Shown in pieces: positions 41,771-53,978 of a DNA stretch of 64,000 nt (positions are counted from its first letter, which is position 1; the number at the start of each line of letters is the position of its first letter). The DNA lies in assembly GCA_946894095.1 (NCBI GenBank), contig OX335652.1, positions 11,741,001 through 11,805,000 on the forward strand. Direction: 5' to 3'. The position numbers and the translations under genes are program-made. The notes beneath the pieces are model-generated. The model had not been told where the DNA came from and ran no database searches. It was given only the letters and a program-made list of their open reading frames with translations. This DNA comes from Incurvaria masculella (taxonomy: Eukaryota > Arthropoda > Insecta > Lepidoptera > Incurvariidae).

Positions 41771-43004
41771 AAAACTCTTAAGAGGATAAAGAAGTGATCA
41801 AACTCATGGCTAAACCATGTTTCGTCATTATTCGTGCCCGTTTTCTGAGACAAACTAAACATCTTTTATATGTAATTTTGCACATTAAATAAATCAGTAA
41901 TGAACTACGACTGTACGTTATCGTTTTTTTGATTACTTAACTTGTATCCATGATTTACGCCTTTTTGTGTTTCTATAATTTTTTTTAGAGGCGTCACGGG
42001 TTTAAGTCAATTTATAGAAAAGTAATAACGTACAGACGTTCTCTCCTCAGTTGATTGATTTTATGTGCAAAATATCCAAAAAAAAAAGTCATTGCATGGA
42101 ACTTGATCACCTCATTATCTTCTTAATAAAAATATCAAGCTCACAATCTCGCACTCAAAACCAAGAGCGGAACCATCTCCTAAATCTTACATATCCCGTG
42201 CATACCCCCATTTGGGATTCAAATTCGTTTACGAATTGTCGCTCCGTCGAATCCGTGGGAAGGCGGCACGGCACGGAGGGGGCCGTATTCACCTGAGGCG
42301 CGCGCCCTCAGTCAATGAAGTCCTCGCGTGCTATACAGGCTGTATGTACGTAGGCCGGTGGGTGGGGGAGGAGGAAACTCGTGGCCGTGACGTAAGCACA
42401 GGCCGCGCCGGCGGGAGGGGGGGGGGGGGGGGGAGGGCGCTGTCAGAAATAGAAGGGCTAATAATATAGGCGGTTGAAACAATTTTTGATCGAGCACAGC
42501 CTTTTGAGACCAATTTAGAAGGGGGTTTTGGGTCGCTTTGAATTAAGAGAATTCAGATTTCCATAGTGCCGCCTATAACTTCTAAATATACATGGTAAAT
42601 TTTTCAAGTTTGCCTTCACGGCCAAATCCAAAACTATAAGAAATAGCAAAAAAAAAAAAACACGTAAAGAAGTTAAGGCGGGAAAACTAAAACATTTTTT
42701 CTAGCCGGACATCGAACTTTATCCAACCAAAATTCAAGAAACATCACTTCACTTTCGTCTAACGTTAAATCGCTACATGTTTATACTGCTCCAAATAATT
42801 TCATTTCATCTCATTTAAGTTCGCGCATTCGATTAACTCTGTAAAAAAGAGCCTGCAAATAAACTTCACTGGTTAGACGTTTTTTTTTCGTTTACACTTA
42901 TGAAACTATATAGGTAATAAAATAAAACACTAAAATGGTTGATAAAACAGTTCAAGGCAATTAATTAAGTACAAAAAAAACAGCAATCCTCAATGCAATG
43001 GAAT
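41771..43004. other. Intergenic with a GC-rich block and G-run
   Basis: The block 42,235-42,445 is CpG-rich and ends in an uninterrupted run of about 17 G (42,417-42,433). It could be promoter-like, but no exon boundary is evident. The rest is AT-rich. Confidence 0.4.
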
Positions 43005-43545
43005 TAAAAAAAAATACAAAAAAAATAACCGACTTCAAAGAAAAAGCGCTAAAAAGTAAAAAAGTAATTGCCATTTTTGTAGTTACGATTATTGTAAATT
43101 TTTGAGTCGGTTTGAGGCACGCGCAGCGCCAGTCAAGAGAACCTTGGCTACCTTGTCTGACACCGACTCAAAAAATTACAATAATCGTAACTACAAAAAT
43201 TAAAATTATTTTTTTACTTTTTAGTGCTTTTTCTTTGAGGTCGGTTATTTTTTTTTTGTTTTTTTTTTTATTTGTTTATTTTTAGTGAATTTCAACTAAA
43301 CTAACTAATTTGTACACGTCCTTTCCAATAAAAAAAGAATGATCGAAATCGGTTGGCGTTATATTGAGTTATTCATCCATTTGTCGCGCACATACTTCAT
43401 ACAAATTTAAGACTTTTATGATTTTCTCATGGATATTATTGTCAGAACTAAATTAAATTAAAATAGAACCACATGGGGAGCACCAGCTTTCAAAAAAAAA
43501 ATAATCATCAAAATCGGTTCACCCAGGCGAAAGTTATGGTATAAA
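43005..43545. repeat. Lepidopteran foldback repeat, copy 2 (compact)
   Basis: ACCGACTTCAAAGAAAAAGC ... ATTTTTGAGTCGG pairs with CCGACTCAAAAAATTACAAT ... CTTTGAGGTCGGTTA around a short loop (43,113-43,160). It continues with the same 3' sequence as copy 1 to AAAATCGGTTCACCCAGGC. Confidence 0.75.
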
Positions 43546-44340
43546 TTCATGTTAGTCAAAAGACGGATAGTAATTGTCGGAGAAATATATCTTTTATCAC
43601 AATTATCTGACTATAATTTTACTAATAAACATATGAACTTACTATATAAATAAGCAGAAGCGTAAATAAATTCGCAGAATAGTTATCTGGTTGTTTATCA
43701 GACTATTGAAAAATTAGCCCTACACAAAGTTGGTACAATAATATACATATCATAATAATAAATATCACAAGTATAACAACTATTGACCACGGGCATGGAG
43801 AAAATTTTATCTTTATTTTAGTATATTTTCAATTCGAAGTAAGTAGCTGGTATTATTAAGAATGTATTTTATTAATAAATAGATTTACTTTGACTTTTTT
43901 GCTAGTATTATAAGTATTTTCAGTTTTAAAAGCCACCATCACCTTAATAACCTATGTCTATGCATATGTAAACAAAACATTGCTATGTAGTTTTAACCCG
44001 ATGTGGGTTCAAACCTCATTCACGTGTTACCGTAACGCAGAAGTCCTCTTCTCTGACTGAGTCTTTGGCTTGTCAACGAGAAATTCGATCCCTATTCGAA
44101 TCTATTTCCGCAACGCCTTGGAGGCATGAAAGGTTAAACATTTTCGGTGCTTCCGCCCTCGTGACATATTGAATATTTTCCGTGGTTAAGTAGATCTCTT
44201 GATGTTACAAGGATCAGCCTACTAGTACTACAGCCTACGCATGAAAGAGTGAAGTGGTGAATTTTCGCTTTGATTTTTGTGAATGTGTGCGATTTTAGTA
44301 AGATATATTGTTATACCTATCGATCAGTACCCAAACTCTC
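43546..44340. other. AT-rich intergenic, no gene recognised
   Basis: No supported feature. GTGGGTTCAAACCTCATT near 44,004 is tRNA-B-box-like, but no cloverleaf can be built around it. Confidence 0.35.
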
Positions 44341-44650
44341 AGTTGTCACCTAAATTGGCGTTACGGCAAACCGATCGACTGGCGTTTTCAAATGTATGGA
44401 GAAATTGAAGAGCGCGCGCAGCGGGCGATAAGCGAACTAACATTTGCCAGTCCGAGCTTACTCAACGTTGCCGTAAATACGTCGACGTTGCCGTTTACGT
44501 CGACTCCGCGTTTTCATACAAATCGGAAGTCCGAGTTTGACTTTCACAGCTTGAAGAAATAAAACCAAAGAATATCTAGTAAAAACTTGTATGGAGTTTG
44601 ACGTTTTTACGGAACTTCGAAGTTACGTAAACGCCAATTTTGGTAGAACT
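44341..44650. repeat. Imperfect foldback repeat
   Basis: AAATTGGCGTTACG at about 44,353 and CGTAAACGCCAATTT at about 44,628 are inverted ends. Internal CGTCGACGTTGCCGTTTACG adds local symmetry. Read as a degenerate MITE. An 84-codon frame within it is not believed. Confidence 0.4.
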
Positions 44651-46659
44651 AAGACTACCGGCTTTGAACATACAATAAAAAAAAATTACGGGTTTGACTC
44701 AAACCAAAAAATAACGGACAGCATATCTATTTCGAATTCGAACCTTTTTTGTATGTCTATATTTTGTATTCGAAATTTCATCATCACATCATCATCACCA
44801 TCCATTTGTTGATGTAATATCTAGATTTTAATAAAAGTTTATTGATGATAATTTTGTTGTATGCTTCAAACCTTTTTTTTTTCATGTTCTGAATATTAAA
44901 TTTTAATTAAAGTCAATACATTAAAGTAATCTGACTTTAAACAAGGAACAGTTAAATCTATTACATGCATCTATATTGTGAAAAACTCATGTACAACAAT
45001 TCATTAAATATTATTATTATATATATATTAATATTATATATTTTATCGCTGAGCCTCCGAACCCATTCATACAACAACACTGTTTATTACCTTAATATGT
45101 ACTTCAAATGCTTTTGTATTTTCTTTTTTTGTATTCTTTCAAATTTCATATTAAATTTAAGATTAACTCGTTTTCTTATGTAATTACGTTGTTTTATGTG
45201 TTTTTGTTGTTTGAATAAATTCATTTTCTTTCTTTGTTTCTTTCTTTCATTATTAAATGATTAAAACAGACATTATTTCAAATTGCAAAATATCGTAAAA
45301 TCAATGCAACGAGGAACTATTCTAACTATAATCACGGAAATCAGTCATATCGGAGAAATTATGTCGAGTTGTCCTTCCACGCACCAACGGATCGCGCTGA
45401 TTTTTTATAATTTTACGTGTTTGTAATTTTTATACGTGTTTATGGGCCGAAGAGTGGCACGGCACAGTGATGATCGAAAAAAAATCTACGATTATTCTAC
45501 ACCTGAACGAGTAAATAGAAAGTAATCGCCATAGAATATTCGTGAAGATGACATTTATCAAAACTTTTAAAGAGTTAAGAGATAAATTGACGTATATTTA
45601 TAAGAAACTGATTTTTATGATTTATAAGTTTCTTCTAGTAAACAGTTTGGAAAGGAAAGTAGTAAGAGTATAAGGAGGCGTCGATATTCCATGTTGTATG
45701 AAGATATATTTATTATGAAGATAAAACCCAATAGAAACAAAACAAAAGATTCAGACTGGCTTTGGATTCTCACCAACCTCGATACTGCTTATTTACTTCA
45801 AACATTCCCCGTGAATAAGAGATTATTCCTGCGAGAACTCGCCGACACTCGCCTTTTATTCGAGAAAAGCAAATAAAGAGAGTCGGCGAGAACTTTTAAT
45901 AAAAATGTAGAGGCGCGGAGGGTCGCTGACAGTAAAAGGGTAAGGCCGAAGGAGAACGGATGTGAAAATGAGGGAATACTACGGTAAGTATGTATTTAGT
46001 CAGGCGTGTAAGTAAATTACATGTTGTTCCCGAACAAAAAGTTTAAATCAAGGCCAAAACTGATAAGATTCAGGGAATCAAAAAAATCGGAATCTTCAAA
46101 TCTGGTGTGCCAAAAATGCAATAATGTTTTTTTCCAATACCGAGCCTCACATGGTCCACGAAAGAATTGTCAATATATTTTATCGCTTGTAACTATGATT
46201 ATATATGAGGCAAAGGTGAGTTTATTGCCGAAGGCAATCTCTAACAGCTAACCTTAATATTTGGCAAAATATTAACAGGTAGTAAAAACATCAAATAACT
46301 TAAAACTAAGTACCATAATCAGAAAATGATACAGGCTTTGCTTAGTTCCCGTACTTGCGCTATCTAATTTGTTTGTATTTATGCAACGCTTGTGTTGCTA
46401 GGTCCGTTTCGCTTATTTTGTGTTTCAATATTACCACTTAATATATTGATGTTATAATCTTTACAACTCGTTATGTCTTGAGCTGTGACTGTGTATGTAA
46501 TGTCCAATATTAGTTTAAATAATTACATTAAATAAAGTAAATATATACAGTACTTTATAATTAATTCCTTAAAATTAATTTATATTTATTACTTATTCCT
46601 TCCACCACTGCTTCATCTACGAATAGTTACGCCAGGCGTGAAGATGGTCTAAGCCAAAA
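44651..46659. other. AT-rich intergenic with a LINE-like 3' tail
   Basis: 45,110-45,255 ends GAATAAATTCATTTTCTTTC then TTTCTTTCTTTC, a LINE-style terminus without coding sequence. 45,640-45,960 is GC-richer (GCGAGAACTCGCCGACACTC) and unique in the window, with no gene recognised. Confidence 0.4.
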
Positions 46660-46803
46660 CGATGTATGGGAAGACCACCCGCCAGGTGGGACGATGACAT
46701 CAAGTGCGTCGGCGGAAATCAGTGGTTCCGTACCGCTGAGGGCCGGGAGGACTAGAGAAAAATTGGAAGAGGCGTATATCCAGCAGTGGACTGAACTTAG
46801 TAG
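46660..46803 (+). pseudogene. LINE reverse transcriptase C-terminus remnant (RTE-like)
   Basis: From 46,666 the frame reads MGRPPARWDDDIKCVGGNQW then FRTAEGRED and a stop. A neighbouring frame continues EKLEEAYIQQWTELSS. The pattern GRP..RW.DD......W...A..R..W..LEEAY..QW is the usual C-terminal end of RTE-type LINE proteins in insects. One frameshift and one stop make it a fossil. Sequences on both sides (46,390-46,560 and 46,810-46,970) are similar to one another. Confidence 0.65.
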
Positions 46804-48110
46804 TTAGTTTACATACAGGGCTTGTGTTGCCAGTTTCTGTTCCGATTAAGTCGTGTTTCAATATTGAATAAGGGATTGACGCTGTAATCGGCATACCTCG
46901 CTTTGTTTTGAGCTGTGACTATGTAATATTAAATTTATGTTTAAATCAATATAAATGAAGTTCAAAAATTCAATAAATAAAAAGCATTTTGTTAAATTTT
47001 ACCTTTCTTTTACAAAGGTCTCTAGCGGACATCGGACACAAATTCACAGGGAGCTGAATTTGATTTGAGACAATTTTTCGCTAGAGAGCCACTCAACAAT
47101 TCACCCTTATGTTCAGTCCAAGCTAACATTTGACTTTTTTAAATTGAAAGGTTGTAATGTAATATTGAATTCTCATTGAAAGGTTCAACCTTTGACTGGA
47201 ATTAAATTTTGCATTTAAACTATGAAGGAAATCAATTCTTTTGCTACAGATTCGGACGCCAGTCAGCACTTTATATGCATGTATGTGTACCTCAAAAAAC
47301 CATATTCTTATTTTAGAAATATTGCAGAAACATTGTTTATTCGACGTTGATCGTAGAATAAGTTAGAAATTTAGAAAAAATAGCAAAAACTCTATGTGGA
47401 TATGGGCCAAAATGGCGGTATTGTGTATTTTCTTTGCCATTTGTTACAGTTCTGTCTTGTTCTACCATAGTTTTAAGATTATTTCCATAGACACCACTGG
47501 CCTGTGAGCGACTTAATGGACAACGTCATCAGGCGATTGGAAAACATACGCCACAGAACTTTGTTATCGTTTTTGGGTTGCATAAATTTCTTTTACAGTT
47601 ACGTTTACTCGAAAGAATAGCCCGTTAGGGTTCTAAAAAACATTACATCGAATGACCCAGTGCAGGATATATGAACGTAAAGATTATCCCCCCCCCCTCT
47701 CGGGGTAAGCTTAGCGAGCAAGTATCTAATACAATACTAAAGAGGGTATATTTTTCGTGTCGGACCATACAAAAGGGAAAGTTATTTCCTACTCAATTTA
47801 TCAAGATTGTTGGTTTAAATTATGCCAACAACAGCATCGAACCAGTACATAGTTGTCTGACTTTTTACATTTTATCAATGTTTTATTTGTTTTGTATAGT
47901 AAATGCTTACTTTGAAATACTTTCAATTTAAAGTATGCAAAATCAAACTGCTTTTTACTCAGTAATTTAGGAGAAAATATAATTTATGAAATCACAGGAG
48001 ATTTATATATTCTAGAATAAAAAAATGGACATCGTTTGATGTAAGAAACCGGTTTCTCCTGAGTGTAGCCATGCGATATTTTTATGCTGATTATATTTCT
48101 TTATGTTACT
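46804..48110. other. AT-rich intergenic, no gene recognised
   Basis: Includes 46,810-46,970, a diverged repeat of 46,390-46,560 (GTGTTTCAATATT, TTGAGCTGTGACT). No gene. Confidence 0.4.
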
Positions 48111-48271
48111 AAGGGCCTTTTTCACCTACTGCTGATTAGCTTTATCGCCACATAATGAAGGCCTTTCTTAGCAGCTTGCAATCAATACCAGTACAAGATA
48201 ATCAGCACTTTAGTATTAAAGGTCCTTTAAGTGTCGATTAAAATAAATCATCACTTGCTGAAAACCAGGCT
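48111..48271 (+). repeat. MITE family D, copy 2
   Basis: AAGGGCCTTTTTCACCTACT then GCTGATTAG at the left and ACTTGCTGAAAACCAGGC at the right; inverse copy of 39,543-39,704. Confidence 0.65.
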
Positions 48272-50017
48272 TAGTATACATAGTCGACTCTACATGACAG
48301 TACTGCGGAGTCGAGTCACAAAACTGTGAATCACTGGTGACGAAAGGGAGAAGTCAGTTCCGTGAAGGTCAAACGTTTCAATATTTAAAATGACTCGACT
48401 CGCTTAAAAAATGGGGCTTTCTTGAAAAAAATACTGTCAAAACATCAAATCTTGAAATCAGCTATTCTAAAAAAATTAAATGATTCCAAAACAAAAGGTC
48501 AGTGGTCATAAAATCAAAGTTCTGTACATTTACATTAAAATTCGAAATAAATTAAGTCCGGATGGAAGTCCAAAAAAGCCGGCTATGTCCGGAATAGTCC
48601 GAATGTATAGTAACCCTAGTCCCGTGAGTCTTTTGTCTATTGGCGGAGAAGATAATTGGGGTGATGAAGGCGTATTCAATTAATTCACCGTAGATTAATT
48701 CACTGGCAAGTAATATTCCCATTTTCCGACAAACGAAATAAATACCTCTTCAAATTAAGTTGCTCTTCATAATTTTGGCGAGTTCCTGGAACTAGAACTC
48801 ACCTTGCAAATACATTAACTTGCAAACCGTTTTTTGTAGTATTGGAAGGATGTCTCGTTATTTTCAGGCATATTCAGGCCCCGAAACACACTCGATCAAG
48901 AGCTTATTCCAATCTTTGATTTTGAGTTGCGAATCTCAAAAACCAAAAAAAGAGCAACGAAATCATTCATGTACACATGCAATTCTATAATGTGTGTTCA
49001 AATTAAAAGATAATCTAATAGTGAGTGTAATGAAGGGGATTACACCTACAATTTCATTTATGGTAGTCAAATTCCATTATACTACGTCATAACCCATCGA
49101 TTAACTCGGTAAAGAAGAACTCGCAAGGAAACTTCACTGGTTTATAAAAAAACCGGCCACATTAATGAAATAAACATTTAGGTCTAAATGCTACCCCGAA
49201 ATGATTTTTTTGGGGAAAATTTTAAGACAACGAATAAAGAACGAAGAAACAATGCGTCTATATTTATATGACAACTGATAATGACGAATGTCGTCATTAT
49301 AATGACGCGAACCATAACTCAAATCACACCATACATATTAGAAATACCAAGATTTTGATTTTTTCCGTAAATAAAACCTTTATATTGTCTTGATAATCAA
49401 TGCCTCCTACTAACACGGGGTCTGTCGATTCTACATACATATCACATTCATTGAAAAAAGTGACGTACTTGTATTATACATGTTTGTCATGAAAGGTTAC
49501 AATTTTATCGCTGCAACAGAAACCAACAATATCTATGTTTCGTATATTAATATTGTATTTCTAATATCTGTGTAAATTAAAAAAAAATGTTTTAGCAACA
49601 TATTTTGAGCATCTTAATTTCAACAAAAACGGAAAAAAGTATAAACTTTATTTTATGAAGCACAATATTTTAAACTTAAAATAAATTGTTTTCCAACGCT
49701 GCTTAAATGTATATATTTTTAGGAAAAATTGGTATGATTTTTTCGTTTGATATTTTTATTGGAGTCTATCGGTTAGGCATAAATTAACGCGTTTCGAACC
49801 ATAGTTTAAAAACAACATTAGAATATACAGTTAAAATGATGTCCTAAGCCAGCCGAACCTTCAAAAAATCGGACCGAATATATTTTAGTAAATTGTTAAG
49901 AAGAAGCCATAAATAGACAATGAAACTGATAATCAAACATCTGCCAAAAACGTCAGCGAGGCAATGGATATAGAATGCAGGCGAATCAATGCGATTCCGA
50001 GCCATGCCTGTGAACTT
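48272..50017. other. AT-rich intergenic leading to the satellite
   Basis: No gene recognised. 49,388-49,480 resembles the repeat cluster at 21,000-21,830 (AATCAATGCCTCCTACTAAC). The satellite begins at about 50,018. Confidence 0.4.
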
Positions 50018-50635
50018 AGCAGAACATTTTCCAGCAGATCACAAATAAATGTGAGTTCTGGTCGCATTCCGATGAGTTCCAGAGTTCCTGATAATTTTTG
50101 CGAATAGTTCTGGCGATTTTAGCCAGAAAAAACAGGTAGAACAAATGCTCTGCTAACTTCCCGTAGCAGAACATTTTCGAGCAAATCACAAAAAAAGGTG
50201 AGTTCTGGTCGCATTCCGATGAGTTCCAGAGTTCCTGATACTTTTTGCGGATAGTTCTGGTGATTTTAGCCGGAAAAAAAAATGTTGAAAAAATGATCTG
50301 CTAACTTCCCGTAGCAGAACAATTTCGAGCAAATTACAAAAAAAGGTGAGTTCTGGTCGCATTCCGATGAGTTCCAGAGTTCCTGATACTTTATGCGGAT
50401 AGTTCCGGCGATTCTAGCTAGAAAAAAAATGTTGAAAAAATTATCTGCTTACTTCCCGTAGCAGAACATTTTCGAGCAAATCACAAAAAAATGTGAGTTC
50501 TGTACGCAGACAGCTAAATTATACAGTTCCTCATACTTTTTACGAATAGTTCTAGCTACTTGAGGAAGAAAAAAAATGTTGAAAAAATTATCTGCTAACT
50601 TTCCGTAGGAGAACATTTTCCAGAAAATATTTTTG
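50018..50635 (-). repeat. Old satellite monomers, ~147 bp, reverse orientation
   Basis: AGCAGAACATTTTC (with variants) recurs at 50,018, 50,165, 50,313, 50,460 and 50,608, a period of 147-148 bp. Words shared with the reverse complement of the main 152-bp satellite, in the same order, are GTGAGTTCTGG, AGTTCCTGAT, AGTTCT.G and ATGATCTGCT. They are therefore diverged relatives lying opposite to the main block. Confidence 0.75.
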
Positions 50636-51396
50636 GGAAAATATTTTTTCCAATTTTTATAAAACTCAGGCAAGCTAGAACTCTTCTGTTTTCCATTGAT
50701 AAGGAACAAGGCTACGGCTTGAAATACAAAATAAAGCCAGAACTCACGCTAAAGTGCCAGCAGATCATAGTAGAAAAGTTGAAAGTCGAAAAATATTTTT
50801 GCCATTTTATATAAAACTCAGGCAAGCTATGTAGAACTCTTCTGTTTTCCATTGATCAGGAATAAGGCTACGGCTTAGAATACAAAATGAAGCCAGAACT
50901 CACGCTAAAGTGCCAGCAGATCATAGTAGAAAAGTTGAAAGTCGAAAAGTAATTTTGTCATTTTTTATAAGAGTCAGGCAAGCTAGAACTCTTCATTTTT
51001 CCATTGATCAGGAACAAGGCTACGGCTTAGAATTCAAAATAAAGCCAGAACTCACGCTTAAGTGCCAGCAGATCATAGTAGAAAAGTTGAAAGTCGATTT
51101 TTTTTTTTTTTCATTTTTTATAAAAGTCAGGCAAGCTAGAACTCTTCAGTTTTCCATTGATCAGGAACAAGGCTACGGCTAAGAATACAAAATAAAGCCA
51201 GAACTCACGCTAAAGTGCCAGCAGATCATAGTAGAAAAGTTGAAAGTCGAATTTTTTTTTTCATTTTTTGTAAAAATCTGGCAAGCTAGAACTCTTCAGT
51301 TTTCCATTGATTAGGAACAAGGCTACGGCTTGAAATACAAAATAAAGCCAGAACTCACGCTAAAGTGCCAGCAGATCATAGTAGAAAAGTTGAAAG

Positions 51397-52306
51397 TCGA
51401 ATTTTTTTTTTTCATTTTTTATAAAAGTCAGGCAAGCTAGAACTCTTCTGTTTCCCATTGATCAGGAATAAGGCTAAGGCTAAGAATACAAAATAAAGCC
51501 AGAACTCAAGCTAAAGTGCCAGCAGATCATAGTAGAAAAGTTGAAAGTCGAATTTTTTTTTTTCATTTTTTGTAAAAGTCAGGCAAGCTAGAACTCTTGA
51601 GTTTTCCATTGATTAGGAACAAGGCTACGGCTTGGAATACAAAATAAAGCCAGAACTCACGCTAAAGTGCCAGCAGATCACAGTAGAAAAGTTGAAATTC
51701 GAAAAATATTTTTTAAATTTTTTATAAAAGTCAGGCAAGCTAGAACTCTTCAGTTTTTCAATGATCAGGAACAAGGCTACGGCTTAGAATACAAAATAAA
51801 GCCAGAACTCACGCTAAAGTGCCAGCAGATCATAGTAGAATAGTTGAAAGTCGAAATTTTTTTTTTTCATTTTTTATAAAAGTCAGGCAAGCTAGAACTC
51901 TTCTGTTTTTCATTGATCAGGAACAAGGCTACGGCTTAGAAAACAAAATAAAGCCAGAACTCACGCTAAAGTGCCAGCAGATCATAGTAGAAAAGTCGAA
52001 AGTCGAAAAAATGTTTTTTCATTTTTTATAAAAGTCAGGCAAGCTAGAACTCTTCAGTTTTCCATTGATCAGGAACAAGGCTACGGCTTAGAATACAAAA
52101 TAAAGCCAGAACTCACGCTAAAGTGCCAGCAGATCATAGTAGAAAAGTTGAAAGTCGAAAAATATATTTGTCATTTTTTATAAAAGTCAGGCAAGCTAGA
52201 ACTCTTCTGTTTTTCAATGATCAGGAACAAGGCTACGGCTTAGAATACAAAATAAAGCCAGAACTCACGCTAAAGTGCCAGCAGATCATAGTAGAAAAGT
52301 TGAAAG
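51397..52306 (+). repeat. Higher-order segment A, copy 1 (910 bp, six units)
   Basis: Recurs at 53,979-54,888 and 54,889-55,798 with the same series of unit variants (TTTCCCATTGATCAGGAATA, then the GAGTTTTCC unit, then the GAAATTCG unit, and so on). Confidence 0.8.
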
Positions 52307-53978
52307 TCGAAAAATATATTTGTCATTTTTTATAAAAGTCAGGCAAGCTAGAACTCTTCAGTTTTCCATTGATCTTGAAGGAGGCTACGGCTTAGAATAC
52401 AAAATAAAGCCAGAACTCACGCTAAAGTGCCAGCAGATCATAGTAGAAAAGTTGAAAGTCGAAAAATATATTTGTCATTTTTTATAAAAGTCAGGCAAGC
52501 TAGAACTCTTCAGTTTTCCATTGATCTTGAAGGAGGCTACGGCTTAGAATACAAAATAAAGCCAGAACTCACGGTAAAGTGCCAGCAGATCATAGTAGAA
52601 AAGTTGAAAGTCGAAAAATATATTTATCATTTTTTATAAAAGTCAGGCAAGCTAGAACTCTTCAGTTTTCCATTGATCAGGAATCAGGCTACGGCTTAGA
52701 ATACAAAATAAAGCCAGAACTCACGCTAAAGTGCCAGCAGATCATAGTAGAAAAGTTGAAAGTCGAAAAATATTTTTTAATTTTTTTTATAAAAGTCAGG
52801 CAAGCTAGAACTCTTCAGTTTTCCATTGATCAGGAATCAGGCTACGGCTTAGAATACAAAATAAAGCCAGAACTCACGCTAAAGTGCCAGCAGATCATAG
52901 TAGAAAAGTTGAAAGTCGAATTATTTTTTTTTCATTTTTTGTAAAAGTCAGGCAAGCTAGAACTCTTCTGTTTTCTATTGATCAGGAACAAGGCTACAGC
53001 TTGGAATACAAAATAAAGCCAGAACTCACGCTAAAGTGCCAGCAGATCATAGTAGAAAAGTCGAAAGTCGAAAAAATGTTTTTTCATTTTTTATAAAAGT
53101 CAGGCAAGCTAGAACTCTTCTGTTTCCCATTGATCAGGAATAAGGCTAAGGCTAAGAATACAAAATAAAGCCAGAACTCATGCTAAAGTGCCAGCAGATC
53201 ATAGTAGAAAAGTTGAAAGTCGAATTTTTTTTTTTCATTTTTTGTAAAAGTCAGGCAAGCTAGAACTCTTGAGTTTTCCATTGATTAGGAACAAGGCTAC
53301 GGCTTGAAATACAAAATAAAGCCAGAACTCACGCTAAAGTGCCAGCAGATCATAGTAGAAAAGTTGAAAGTCGAAAAATATTTTTGTCATTGTTTATTAA
53401 AGTCAGGCAAGCTAGAACTCTTCTGTTTTTCAATGATCAGGAACAAGGCTACGGCTTAGAATACAAAATAAAGCCAGAACTCACGCTAAAGTGCCAGCAG
53501 ATCATAGTAGAAAAGTCGAAAGTCGAAACATTTTTTTTTCATTTTTTATAAAAGTCAGGCAAGCTAGAACTCTTCAGTTTTTCATTGATCAGGAACAAGG
53601 CTACGGCTTAGAATACAAAATAAAGCCTGAACTCACGCTAAAGTGCCAGCAGATCATAGTAGAAAAGTTGAAAGTCGAAAAATATTTTTGTCATTTTTTA
53701 TAAAACTCAGGCAAGCTAGAACTCTTCTGTTTTCTATTGATCAGGAAAAAAGCTACGGCTAAGAATACCAAATAAAGCCAGAACTCACGCTAAAGTGCCA
53801 GCAGATCATAGTAGAAAAGTCGAAAGTCGAAACATTTTTTTTTCATTTTTTATAAAAGTCAGGCAAGCTAGAACTCTTCAGTTTTTCATTGATCAGGAAC
53901 AAGGCTACGGCTTAGAATACAAAATAAAGCCTGAACTCACGCTAAAGTGCCAGCAGATCATAGTAGAAAAGTTGAAAG
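52307..53978 (+). repeat. Higher-order segment B, copy 1 (1,672 bp, eleven units)
   Basis: The same ordered variants, including two units with CTTGAAGGAGG and the 153-bp unit, reappear exactly 3,492 bp later at 55,799-57,470. Confidence 0.8.
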
